From contig JBBTCH010000010.1 of NCBI GenBank assembly GCA_038043245.1, forward strand, positions 62,001 to 126,000: DNA of 64,000 nucleotides. Reading direction: 5' to 3'. The notes beneath the pieces were generated by a model. The model had not been told where the DNA came from. It saw nothing but the letters and a program-made list of their open reading frames with translations, and searched no databases. The translations under genes were made by a program, and so were the position numbers. Shown piece by piece: positions 35,787-43,302 of the stretch. Numbering within the stretch: position 1 is the first letter of the stretch; every line of letters begins with the position of its first letter. The DNA is from JACPFV01 sp038043245 (GTDB lineage Bacteria; Pseudomonadota; Gammaproteobacteria; Nevskiales; Nevskiaceae).

Positions 35787-36476
35787 TTACTTCGCCCGGA
35801 CTTTCGCCAGCTCGCTCCGCATCGCAGCGATGGTCGCCTTGTAATCCTTGGCGCCGAAAATGGCTGAGCCTGCGACAAACGTGTCGGCGCCTGCGCGGGC
35901 GATCTCGGCGATGTTGTCGATCTTCACGCCACCGTCGATTTCCAGCCGGATGTCGCGACCGCTGGCGTCAATCCGCTTGCGCGCCTCCTGTAACTTGGTC
36001 AGCGCGGAAGAGATGAAGCTCTGACCGCCGAAGCCGGGGTTCACTGACATCAGCAACACCATATCCACCTTGTCGAGCACGTAATCAAGGCAATCGAGCG
36101 GCGTGCCGGGGTTGAACACCAGCCCGGCCTGGCAACCTGCGGCCTTGATCGCCTGCAGACTGCGGTCAATGTGACGCGTGGCTTCAGGATGAAACGTGAT
36201 GATGTTGGCGCCAGCCTTGACGAAGGCCTGCGCCAGCGCGTCCACTGGCTCGACCATCAGATGCACATCCAGCGTCGCCTTGACGCCAGCTTTGCGCAGC
36301 GCCTCGCAGACGACAGGACCAAACGTCAGATTCGGCACGTAATGGTTGTCCATCACGTCGAAATGAATCAGGTCGGCACCCGCGTCGAGCACCGCCTTCA
36401 CTTCCTCGCCCAGTCGAGCAAGGTCGGCCGACAGGATCGATGGCGCGATACGGAACGGATGCGGGCTGAGGTTCAT
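35787..36476 (-). CDS. rpe: Ribulose-phosphate 3-epimerase
   Basis: 229 residues, TIM barrel of the pentose phosphate pathway. APSILSADLARLGEEV, HFDVMDNHYVPNLTFGP (metal His/Asp), DVHLMVEP, LLMSVNPGFGGQSFI and RLEIDGGVKIDNI are all present. Its stop abuts the trpE start, in line with the rpe-(gph)-trpE order of many beta- and gammaproteobacteria, here without gph. It is divergent from purC with 52 bp between them. Confidence 0.97.
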   Translation of the reverse strand: MNLSPHPFRIAPSILSADLARLGEEVKAVLDAGADLIHFDVMDNHYVPNLTFGPVVCEALRKAGVKATLDVHLMVEPVDALAQAFVKAGANIITFHPEATRHIDRSLQAIKAAGCQAGLVFNPGTPLDCLDYVLDKVDMVLLMSVNPGFGGQSFISSALTKLQEARKRIDASGRDIRLEIDGGVKIDNIAEIARAGADTFVAGSAIFGAKDYKATIAAMRSELAKVRAK

Positions 36477-36528
36477 GGCACCATTATTTCACGCACGCTA
36501 AAGTTGCGCCCTTCCACCCGGCCCGCCC

Positions 36529-37416
36529 ATGAACACCGCCCTTTACGAATCCAGCATCACCAGCCTTTCGCGTATCCACCGTGGCAAGGTGCGCGACATC
36601 TACGCCGTCGGCGACAAGCACATGTTGATCGTCACCAGCGACCGGTTGTCGGCGTTCGACGTGGTCCTGCCGCGGCCGGTTCCGGGCAAGGGCGCGGTAC
36701 TGAATGCAGTGACGGATTTCTGGATGCACCGCTTCGCCAAGCTGATCCCGAACCATCTCGCGCCCGAGATGGATCTGAAGAAATATCTGAAACCTGGCGA
36801 ACTGGCGCAATGCGCCGGTCGCGGCATCGTGGTCAAGAAGCTCAAAGCGCTACCGGTAGAAGCGGTCGTGCGTGGCTATCTGATCGGATCTGGCTGGAAG
36901 GACTATCAGAAGACCGGCGCGGTCTGCGGCATCCAGCTGCCCAAGGGTCTGGGACTCGCCGACAAACTGCCGAGCGCGATCTTCACGCCGGCCGACAAGG
37001 CCCCTGTCGGCCAGCACGACGAGAACATCTCATTTGCCGAGGTCGAGAAGAAAATCGGCGCAGCGCTGGCCGCACAAATCCGTGACATCAGCCTGACGCT
37101 TTACACGCAAGCGGCGGATTACGCGCGCGGGCGCGGCATCATCATCGCCGATACCAAGTTCGAGTTCGGCGTGGATGAGAAAGGCGTGCTGCACCTGATT
37201 GACGAAGTGCTGACCCCGGATTCCTCGCGCTTCTGGGCCGCGGACACCTACCGCCCCGGCATCAGTCCGCCTTCGTTCGACAAGCAGATCGTGCGTGATT
37301 TTCTGGAAACCCTGTCGTGGGACAAAAAAGCGCCCGGCCCGATGTTGCCGGACGAGATTATCGAAAAAACCACGGCGAAATATCGTGAAGCCCAGCGGCT
37401 GTTGACGGGGAGCTGA
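36529..37416 (+). CDS. purC: Phosphoribosylaminoimidazole-succinocarboxamide synthase
   Basis: 295 residues, the longer form of SAICAR synthetase rather than the roughly 240-residue E. coli type. RIHRGKVRDIYAVGDKHMLI binds ATP; SDRLSAFDVVLP, EAVVRGYLIGSGWKDYQ, DTKFEFGV and DEVLTPDSSRFW are family blocks. Joins aspartate to CAIR in purine synthesis. marC follows with only 3 bp between them. Confidence 0.97.
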   Translation: MNTALYESSITSLSRIHRGKVRDIYAVGDKHMLIVTSDRLSAFDVVLPRPVPGKGAVLNAVTDFWMHRFAKLIPNHLAPEMDLKKYLKPGELAQCAGRGIVVKKLKALPVEAVVRGYLIGSGWKDYQKTGAVCGIQLPKGLGLADKLPSAIFTPADKAPVGQHDENISFAEVEKKIGAALAAQIRDISLTLYTQAADYARGRGIIIADTKFEFGVDEKGVLHLIDEVLTPDSSRFWAADTYRPGISPPSFDKQIVRDFLETLSWDKKAPGPMLPDEIIEKTTAKYREAQRLLTGS

Positions 37417-37419
37417 GTC

Positions 37420-38022
37420 GTGTCAGAAATGTCGCTGGTCTCTGCTGCGGTGTTGCTGGTGCTGGTGATGGACCCGCTCGGCAACATCCCAGTGTTTCTG
37501 ACCGCACTGAAGCATGTGCCCGTCGCACGGCAGCAGAAAGTGATTCTGCGCGAGATGTGCATCGCGCTCTCCGCGCTGGTGCTCTTTCTGTTTCTGGGCG
37601 GTCAGTTCATGGCCCTGGTTGGGCTGTCGCAGCAATCACTCGGCGTCGCCGGCGGCGTGGTGCTGATGCTGGTCGCCCTGCGCATGATCTTCCCGACCCG
37701 CGAAAGTTCGATGGAAGAAGAAGTGCATGCGGAGCCGTTCATCGTGCCGATGGCGATCCCCTATGTGGCAGGGCCGTCGGCGATGGCGACCGTGATTCTG
37801 CTGATGAGCCGCAACCCCGCGCGCTGGCCGGAATGGCTGGGCGCGGTGGTGCTGGCCTGGGCGATCTGTCTGCCGGTGATGCTGATGGCCGGGCCACTGC
37901 GCCGGGTGCTGGGTGTGCGCGGACTGACCGCGGTCGAGCGGCTGATGGGCTTAGTATTGGTGACGATCGCCGTCGAGATGCTGATGACCGGCGTCGTTCA
38001 ATTCGCGCGCGCACATCCGTAA
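37420..38022 (+). CDS. MarC family integral membrane protein
   Basis: 200 residues with six predicted membrane segments. LLVLVMDPLGNIPVFLTAL, GGVVLMLVALRMIFP and PMAIPYVAGPSAMATVILL are hallmarks of the MarC/YhgN family. GTG start at 37420, right after purC. The family's function is not settled; it is no longer considered a drug-resistance determinant. Confidence 0.93.
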   Translation: MSEMSLVSAAVLLVLVMDPLGNIPVFLTALKHVPVARQQKVILREMCIALSALVLFLFLGGQFMALVGLSQQSLGVAGGVVLMLVALRMIFPTRESSMEEEVHAEPFIVPMAIPYVAGPSAMATVILLMSRNPARWPEWLGAVVLAWAICLPVMLMAGPLRRVLGVRGLTAVERLMGLVLVTIAVEMLMTGVVQFARAHP

Positions 38023-38034
38023 CCGGAGACAGCC

Positions 38035-38322
38035 ATGCAGATCAAAATCGAGATTGACGTCAAACCCGAAGAGTTGCGGCGTTTTCTCGGACTGCCGGAT
38101 GTCGCCGGCCTGCAGGAAGACATGATCAAGTTCCTGCGCGAGAAGCTCGGTGCAGCCGGTGAGAACTTCGACCCGGCGAATTTCGTCAAGGACAGCCTCG
38201 ACAGTTTCATGCGTCACCCCAAGGTGCAGCGCGTGCTGTTCGGCGCCGCTGTGGGCGACGATGATCCGCCGCGCCGCCGTCGGCGCGAAGAACCCGGCTC
38301 GGAAGAGCCTAGTTCAGACTGA
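38035..38322 (+). CDS. DUF6489-like small protein
   Basis: 95 residues: IKIEIDVKPEELRRFLGLPD, then a helical middle with a conserved short C-terminal helix region (FMRHPKVQRVLF) and a charged tail rich in Arg and Glu. Resembles the DUF6489 group of small proteobacterial proteins, of unknown function. ACCGGAGACAGCC before the ATG contains a GGAG ribosome site. Its last 14 bases overlap the convergent gene at 38309. Confidence 0.75.
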   Translation: MQIKIEIDVKPEELRRFLGLPDVAGLQEDMIKFLREKLGAAGENFDPANFVKDSLDSFMRHPKVQRVLFGAAVGDDDPPRRRRREEPGSEEPSSD

Positions 38323-38575
38323 AATTCTTAACCCAGCGACGCAGCAACTCGCGCCGCACGTGTTGATCCTGACGCAGGCGCGCCCGCGTCTCAGGCAGCA
38401 AGTCCACCTGATCGCGCAACAGCTCGCCGGCGCCACGAGCGCGTCGCGCCACTGCGACCCTCTCGCGTAATTCAGAATAGTGGGCACCCAAGGCACCCCA
38501 TTCGTGCACTGCGATCATCGCCAGCCCCATCGCCGCTCGCTGCAAGGGGTTTGCGTTTACAGCGTCTGCATTCAT
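38309..38575 (-). CDS. Small helical protein next to the phasin gene
   Basis: 88 residues from ATG 38575; an upstream ATG at 38593 is possible. Predicted entirely helical, with RERVAVARRARGAGELLRDQ and VDLLPETRARLRQDQHVRRE. Its position downstream of the phasin terminator suggests a PHA-related or phasin-like helper, but no domain is recognisable. Overlaps the DUF6489 gene by 14 bp tail to tail. Confidence 0.55.
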   Translation of the reverse strand: MNADAVNANPLQRAAMGLAMIAVHEWGALGAHYSELRERVAVARRARGAGELLRDQVDLLPETRARLRQDQHVRRELLRRWVKNFSLN

Positions 38576-38594
38576 CACTTCGCCTCGCATCAAT

Positions 38595-38627
38595 AAAAAA
38601 GGGGACTGGCGTCGCCGCCAAGTCCCC
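38595..38627 (-). terminator. Rho-independent terminator of the phasin gene
   Basis: Read on the minus strand, GGGGACTTGGCGG-CGA-CGCCAGTCCCC forms a stem with one bulge, followed by six T residues (38595-38600 on the plus strand are A). A second small hairpin, CTCAGCAT/ATGCTGAG, lies just upstream at about 38639-38658. Confidence 0.85.
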
Positions 38628-38671
38628 CCGATTTCTTCCTCAGCATTTAGATGCTGAGTGAAGACTGTCTT

Positions 38672-39097
38672 TTAAGCAGCTTTGACGGCCTTCTTCGCTT
38701 TCTTCTTCACCGGCTTGATGCCGGCGATTTCGTTGGCGATCGTCTCGTAGCCGGTGACGATCACCTTGACCAGCTTCTCGCCAGTCTTGGTGAAGGTGTC
38801 GACCGTGTCAGAGAAGGCGTCAACCAGGGTGTCCTTGCCAGCCGGCAGGTACACGATCGGGTTGGCGACCACCGCCATCAGACCGTCGGTCTTGGCCTTG
38901 TCGAAGCTGGACAGGCCCGCGTCGAGCAGCGCCTTGCCGGCTTCGGTGTGAGTCTTGACCAGACCCTGCACGCCACCGACCACGACATCGTTCGCCTTTA
39001 CCAGAGTCTTGAAAGAGGCTTCCGCGGCACCCTGGGCGCGCGAAGAAACCAGCTCAAAACCACCCTTCACTTCTTCCACAACCGTTTCAAAGTTCAT
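38672..39097 (-). CDS. phaP: Phasin family protein (PHA granule-associated)
   Basis: 141 residues, ATG 39097 with a good ribosome site (AAGGAGC). Amphipathic and helical throughout (GFELVSSRAQGAAEASFKTL, GVQGLVKTHTEAGKALLDAG), ending in a Lys/Ala tail (KPVKKKAKKAVKAA) like many phasins. Coats polyhydroxyalkanoate granules and controls their size. Strong promoter, operator palindromes and terminator indicate a highly expressed single-gene unit. No phaC or phaR lies in the window. Confidence 0.88.
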   Translation of the reverse strand: MNFETVVEEVKGGFELVSSRAQGAAEASFKTLVKANDVVVGGVQGLVKTHTEAGKALLDAGLSSFDKAKTDGLMAVVANPIVYLPAGKDTLVDAFSDTVDTFTKTGEKLVKVIVTGYETIANEIAGIKPVKKKAKKAVKAA

Positions 39098-39153
39098 CGT
39101 AAGCTCCTTAGTTAGTACGTAAGTTAATGACATGGTGAAGATTTTTCTTGTTC

Positions 39154-39168
39154 TGCTGCGGTGCAGCA
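39154..39168. promoter_or_regulatory. phaP: TGC palindrome downstream of the phasin promoter
   Basis: TGCTGC-GGT-GCAGCA, 6-bp arms around 3 bp. It contains CTGC-N3-GCAG, the kind of site described for the PHA-responsive repressor PhaR. It falls about 7-21 bp into the predicted transcript. Confidence 0.55.
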
Positions 39169-39181
39169 ATTTGTGCGGTGC

Positions 39182-39210
39182 AATATATTTGTTGCACTGC
39201 AACATGTCAA
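39182..39210 (-). promoter_or_regulatory. phaP: Strong sigma-70 promoter of the phasin gene
   Basis: On the minus strand: TTGACA (39210-39205), 17-bp spacer, TATATT (39187-39182). A perfect -35, optimal spacing and a five-of-six -10. The transcript would start near 39175, about 78 nt before the ATG. Confidence 0.82.
39190..39204. promoter_or_regulatory. phaP: TGC palindrome inside the phasin promoter spacer, probable PhaR-type operator
   Basis: TGTTGCA-C-TGCAACA, perfect 7-bp arms, occupying 15 of the 17 spacer bases between the -35 and -10 boxes. A repressor bound here would exclude RNA polymerase. The TGC-rich sequence fits PhaR of PHA-storing bacteria, which represses phasin genes until granules titrate it (inference). 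Confidence 0.65.
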
Positions 39211-39252
39211 GCATGGGTTTGAGTCAGCCGACGAACGGCCGCTGAGGGGGAT

Positions 39253-39281
39253 GCCGCCATTGTCCAGTGGACAATGGCGGC
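39253..39281. repeat. 29-nt perfect palindrome upstream of the phasin promoter
   Basis: GCCGCCATTGTCCA-G-TGGACAATGGCGGC, 14-bp arms around one base, about 43 bp upstream of the phasin -35 box and 70 bp after the cupin stop. No T-run follows on either strand, so it is not a standard terminator. A further CCGCGCC/GGCGCGG hairpin lies at 39290-39309. Either an operator or a REP-like element. Confidence 0.6.
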
Positions 39282-39350
39282 GAAGCGGGCCGCGCCTAGG
39301 ATGGCGCGGCGGGGGCTTATGGTGGACCTAAAGTCTCGCCATGGACGGCA

Positions 39351-39857
39351 TCACCCCGGTTGGTAAATCCGCCCATTCTTGTGTGCGGCAACCGTGGTTT
39401 TCTTCTTGTAGTTGTCTGCTTGCTGCGTTTCTTGATCCATCCACATCAGGTCATCGTCCGGATAGTGGGCCAGGTCATCCTCGTGCCGGGAACCGACCTC
39501 CAGATAACGCGCAGGCTTGCTGGAACGGTTGATGAAGTGATGCGCATTACGTGAGCCAGCGGGATAACCGGCGCAATGCCCGGCGCGCAGGACCTGTTCG
39601 CCTTCGTCAGTGATCAGCACCACTTCGCCTTCGAGCAGGTAGACGAACTCGTCTTCTTTTGTGTGCCAGTGTCGCAGCGCCGATTGCGCGCCCGGGCCCA
39701 GCGTGACCAGGTTGACGCCGAACTGGCTCAGACCGCAGGCCTCGCCGAGGCGCTTCTTCATGCGATCGCCCATGCGCGATTTGAACGGCTCGGGGTAGGT
39801 TGAGCCCCGCACCTCGGGCAGCTGGGAAGGATCAACGGCAGGCAGTCGAATCTTCAT
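39351..39857 (-). CDS. Cupin domain protein
   Basis: 168 residues from ATG 39857. LVTLGPGAQSALRHWHTKED and EFVYLLEGEVVLITDEGEQV form the first cupin motif (His pair and Glu), GHCAGYPAGSRNAHHFINRS the second (His). Small metal-binding beta barrel; function unknown, perhaps an isomerase or sensor. Divergent from yihY with 36 bp between the starts. The minus-strand frame stays open far upstream through yihY and fadD, but that stretch is antisense to them. Confidence 0.85.
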   Translation of the reverse strand: MKIRLPAVDPSQLPEVRGSTYPEPFKSRMGDRMKKRLGEACGLSQFGVNLVTLGPGAQSALRHWHTKEDEFVYLLEGEVVLITDEGEQVLRAGHCAGYPAGSRNAHHFINRSSKPARYLEVGSRHEDDLAHYPDDDLMWMDQETQQADNYKKKTTVAAHKNGRIYQPG

Positions 39858-39893
39858 CGGATTTCCCCTATGGCTGCGGGCTATGCTAACGCC

Positions 39894-41201
39894 ATGAAGA
39901 GTCAACTTGAACGACTGCGCAACGAACTCTGGGAGCGTGAGGAACTGACGCGCTACCAGCGCGGCGCGGTCAGCGTCGGCCGTTATGCCTACGTCATCAC
40001 GCGCGATCTGCTCGACGGCCAGCTCAGCATGCGCGCGATGAGTCTGGTCTATACGACCCTGCTGTCGCTGGTGCCGATGCTGGCGCTGGCATTTTCGTTG
40101 TTCAAGGCGCTGGGCGTGCACAACATGCTGCAGCCGGTGCTGCTCAAATTCCTCGAGCCGCTGGGTCCGAAAGGAGCGGAGCTGTCCACCAGCATCGTCA
40201 GCTTCGTCGAGAACATCCAGGTCGGCGTGCTCGGCTCGCTCGGCGTGGCGCTGCTGTTCTACACCGCGGTGTCGATGATCCAGAAAGTCGAATCCAGCTT
40301 CAATTTCATCTGGCGCATCGAGCGCGTACGGCCGATCTCGCAGCGCGTCGGCGAATACCTGGCCGTGCTGCTGGTCGGCCCGGTGCTGGTGTTCTCCTCG
40401 CTCGGCGTCACCGCCGCCATCTTCAACAGCAGCGTGGTGGCAAGGCTTTCCGAGATCGAACCGCTCGGCACCACGATCTTCCTGCTCGGCAAGCTGGTGC
40501 CGTATGTGCTGATCATCGCTGCTTTCACTTTCGTCTATGCGTTCATCCCCAATACCAAGGTGCGGCTCAGCGCGGCGCTCGCTGGCGGCGCGCTCGCCGG
40601 CGCCGGCTGGCAGTCGGCCAGCGTGCTGTTCGCTTCGTTCGTCGCCAGCTCGGTCAATTACAGCGCGATCTACTCCGGCTTCGCCATCGTCATCCTGCTG
40701 CTGATCTGGTTCTACATCGGCTGGCTGATCCTGCTCACCGGCTGCCAGCTGGCGTACTACGTGCAGCATCCCGAGCATGTGGTGCAACACAGGAAAACGC
40801 CGCTGCTGTCGGGCCGCATGGCCGAGCAACTCGGACTGGCGACACTGATGCTGGTCGGTCGCCGCTTCATCGCCGCCGAACCCGCGCTGGCCGAGGATGA
40901 AATCGCGCGCGCGCTGGGCACCCATTCGGACCACGTCAGCCGCGTCATCGAGATTCTGCTGCACCACGGCCTGCTGGCAGAGACCGGCACCGGCCGCACG
41001 GCATTGCTGCCCGGCCGTGACCTCGATTCGATCACGCTGGGCGAGGCCTGGAAAATGATCCGCCGCGGCTTCGATGCACCGCGTGGCACGGGTCGTGACG
41101 AGGCCAGCCGACGCGGCGTTCTGATACTCGACGAGATGGAACAACATTTCCTCAAGGCCGAAGGCGCCAGGACCCTGCGTCAGTGGCTGGCCGCTGAATA
41201 A
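39894..41201 (+). CDS. YihY/BrkB (UPF0761) family membrane protein
   Basis: 435 residues from ATG 39894. Six membrane segments in residues 30-300 with MSLVYTTLLSLVPMLALAFS, SMIQKVESSFNFIWRI and YSGFAIVILLLIWFYIGWLI, the family hallmarks. The C-terminal 130 residues form a soluble winged-helix-like tail (DEIARALGTHSDHVSRVIEI). Formerly taken for RNase BN; the true role is not established. Confidence 0.92.
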   Translation: MKSQLERLRNELWEREELTRYQRGAVSVGRYAYVITRDLLDGQLSMRAMSLVYTTLLSLVPMLALAFSLFKALGVHNMLQPVLLKFLEPLGPKGAELSTSIVSFVENIQVGVLGSLGVALLFYTAVSMIQKVESSFNFIWRIERVRPISQRVGEYLAVLLVGPVLVFSSLGVTAAIFNSSVVARLSEIEPLGTTIFLLGKLVPYVLIIAAFTFVYAFIPNTKVRLSAALAGGALAGAGWQSASVLFASFVASSVNYSAIYSGFAIVILLLIWFYIGWLILLTGCQLAYYVQHPEHVVQHRKTPLLSGRMAEQLGLATLMLVGRRFIAAEPALAEDEIARALGTHSDHVSRVIEILLHHGLLAETGTGRTALLPGRDLDSITLGEAWKMIRRGFDAPRGTGRDEASRRGVLILDEMEQHFLKAEGARTLRQWLAAE

Positions 41202-41258
41202 CCGCGCAGCTATAGTGCCGCTGAACAATAAATAATCAGACCCGCGGAGGCGGGCCGC

Positions 41259-42929
41259 ATGGTGAAAGCCACTGATCGAATCTGGCTCAAGGAATATCAG
41301 CCCGGCGTCCCGGCCGACATCGCGACCGACACCTACGCGTCCATCGCCGACTTGCTTGACCAGAGCGTCAACAAATTTCGTGACCGTTGCGCGTTCGAGT
41401 GCATGGGCACCCAGATCAGCTATGACGACCTCGACCGCCTGAGCCAGGATTTCGCCTCGTATCTGCAGAACGTGCTGGGCCTGCACCGCGGTGACCGCGT
41501 GGCCCTGATGATGCCCAACCTGCTGCAATACCCGGTCGCGCTGTTCGGCGTGCTGCGCGCCGGTCTGGTCGCGGTCAACGTCAATCCGCTGTACACGCCA
41601 CGCGAGCTGGAACACCAGCTCAATGATTCCGGCGCGCGCGTCATCGTCATCTTCGAGAGCGTCGCCAGAACCCTGCAGGAGATCATCGGCCGCACGCGCA
41701 TCGAGTCGGTCATCACCACGCAGATCGGTGATCTCGCGCCGTTTCCGCGCGGGCTGGTGATGAACGTGGTGGTCAAGTACGTGAAGAAGATGGTGCCGGC
41801 CTGGGACATCGTCGGCGCACTGCCGTTCCGCACCGCGCTGGCGCGCGGCAAGGCGCAGCCGTATTCGCGCGCAGCGCTGACGCAAGCCGACATCGCCTTC
41901 CTGCAATACACCGGCGGCACCACCGGCTTGTCCAAAGGCGCGACGCTGACACACGGCAACGTCGTCGCCAACCTGCTGCAGAATCGCGCCTGGATGACGG
42001 TGCTGAAAGAAGGCGAGGAGATCGTCATCACCGCGCTGCCGCTGTACCACATCTTCGCGCTGGTGGTGAATGCGCTGCTGTTCATGAGTCTCGGCGGCAA
42101 GAACGTGCTGATCACCAATCCACGCGACCTGCCGGGCTTCGTCAAGGAACTGGCGCGCCATCGCTTCACGGCATTTACCGGAGTCAACACGCTATTCAAC
42201 GGCCTGCTGAATACTCCCGGCTTCGATCAGCTGGATTTCTCACCGCTGAAGCTGGCCATGGGCGGCGGCGCTGCGGTGCAGAAAGCGGTCGCCGAGCGCT
42301 GGAAAGCGGTGACGAAGAAACCCTTGTCCGAAGGCTATGGCCTCTCGGAAACCTCGCCCGTGCTGACCACCGCGCCGCAGCACAGGCCGGACTGGAATGG
42401 CAGCATCGGCCTGCCGCTGTCCTCGACGATCATCTCGATCCGCGACGACGAAGGCCGCGAACTGCCGCAGGGCGAGCCCGGCGAACTCTGCGCCAAGGGC
42501 CCGCAGGTGATGCAAGGCTACTGGCAGAAACCCGAAGAGAACAAGAAAGCCTTCACCGCGGACGGCTACTTCCGCACTGGTGATATCGCGGTGATGGACG
42601 AGCGCGGCTATTTCAAGATCGTCGATCGCAAGAAAGACATGATCCTGGTGTCGGGCTTCAACGTCTATCCGAACGAAATCGAAGCGGTCATCGCCCTGTG
42701 CCCCGGCGTGCTGGAATGCGCCTGCATCGGCATCGCCGACGAGAAATCCGGCGAAGCGGTGAAAGTGTTCGTGGTCAAGAAGGACCCGGCGCTGACCGAG
42801 GACACGGTGCGCGCCCACTGCCAGAAGAACCTCACGGGCTACAAGATACCGAAGTTGATCGCGTTCATTGACGCGATACCGAAATCGAACGTAGGCAAGA
42901 TTCTGCGCAAGGATTTGCGCGGGAAGTAA
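41259..42929 (+). CDS. fadD: Long-chain fatty acid-CoA ligase
   Basis: 556 residues, AMP-forming acyl-CoA synthetase. YTGGTTGLSKGATLTH is the P-loop, GYGLSETSP the adenine motif, YFRTGDIAVMDERGYFKIVD with RKKDMILVSGFNVYP the hinge, and SNVGKILRKDLR the catalytic Lys. Activates fatty acids at the inner membrane for degradation or transport. GGAGG at 41246-41250 sits in the loop of a possible CCCGC/GCGGG hairpin upstream of the ATG. A repeat element follows the stop. Confidence 0.94.
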   Translation: MVKATDRIWLKEYQPGVPADIATDTYASIADLLDQSVNKFRDRCAFECMGTQISYDDLDRLSQDFASYLQNVLGLHRGDRVALMMPNLLQYPVALFGVLRAGLVAVNVNPLYTPRELEHQLNDSGARVIVIFESVARTLQEIIGRTRIESVITTQIGDLAPFPRGLVMNVVVKYVKKMVPAWDIVGALPFRTALARGKAQPYSRAALTQADIAFLQYTGGTTGLSKGATLTHGNVVANLLQNRAWMTVLKEGEEIVITALPLYHIFALVVNALLFMSLGGKNVLITNPRDLPGFVKELARHRFTAFTGVNTLFNGLLNTPGFDQLDFSPLKLAMGGGAAVQKAVAERWKAVTKKPLSEGYGLSETSPVLTTAPQHRPDWNGSIGLPLSSTIISIRDDEGRELPQGEPGELCAKGPQVMQGYWQKPEENKKAFTADGYFRTGDIAVMDERGYFKIVDRKKDMILVSGFNVYPNEIEAVIALCPGVLECACIGIADEKSGEAVKVFVVKKDPALTEDTVRAHCQKNLTGYKIPKLIAFIDAIPKSNVGKILRKDLRGK

Positions 42930-42950
42930 CTTCGGCAGTCGTTCTGACTC

Positions 42951-43264
42951 CTAAAAGACTGTTCCGGCCTAAAGGCCGGGTAACTAGAAGCCAAAGCGTT
43001 CCGCGCTAAAGCGCGGGTAACTTTTTGTCAGACGCGACAAAAAGTCGCCAAAAAGCGCTGTGCGCCGCCTTGAGCTTCGCTGGGAGTGAGGGAGGCAGCC
43101 GACAGGACGTCGGCTGAGCGCGGCGCGGCATGGACGCCGCGTTCGCGCTGATACCCCGGACGAGCCAGAAGCTCAAGGAATCTTTCGGCGCAGTGGAGCG
43201 AATGTTTCTTGGTTACTTCTTTGCGTCAAAGAAGTAACCCGCCTTTAGGCGGAACAGTCTTTAG
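42951..43264. repeat. MITE-like intergenic element with imperfect terminal inverted repeats
   Basis: The left end (42951-42984) and the reverse complement of the right end (43234-43264) match over about 31 bases with three one-base gaps and one mismatch; both begin CTAAA and contain GACTGTTCCG. The left unit is repeated in tandem (GTTCCG...CTAAAG...CGGGTAAC at 42961-42984 and 42998-43021). Internal perfect hairpins: ACTTTTTGTC/GACAAAAAGT (43020-43045), CAGCCGAC/GTCGGCTG (about 43096-43116) and GGTTACTTCTTTG/CAAAGAAGTAACC (43211-43239). No coding capacity. It fills the gap between fadD and the DUF445 gene; similar hairpin-rich repeats occur in Xanthomonadales-type genomes. Confidence 0.75.
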
Positions 43265-43270
43265 AGGCCA

Positions 43271-43294
43271 GATTCCTCGCTACGCTCGGAATGA
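43271..43294. repeat. Short dispersed-type repeat
   Basis: GATTCCTCGCTACGCTCGGAATGAC contains ATTCC and GGAAT arms around a TCGC/GCTC core. Sequences of this form are frequent intergenic repeats in many proteobacteria. It follows the MITE-like element directly. Confidence 0.55.
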
Positions 43295-43302
43295 CATGCT
43301 CC

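Noticed and set aside
40000..42161. Very long minus-strand open frame extending the cupin gene through yihY and fadD
   Set aside because: Composition is typical of a GC-rich antisense frame (repeats of His, Gln, Arg, Asp); the cupin homology begins at 39857 and both plus-strand genes are well-known families.
42961..43021. Repeat hairpins as terminator of fadD
   Set aside because: The stems are not followed by a T-run at the right place and belong to a larger element with terminal inverted repeats, although they may still stop transcription.
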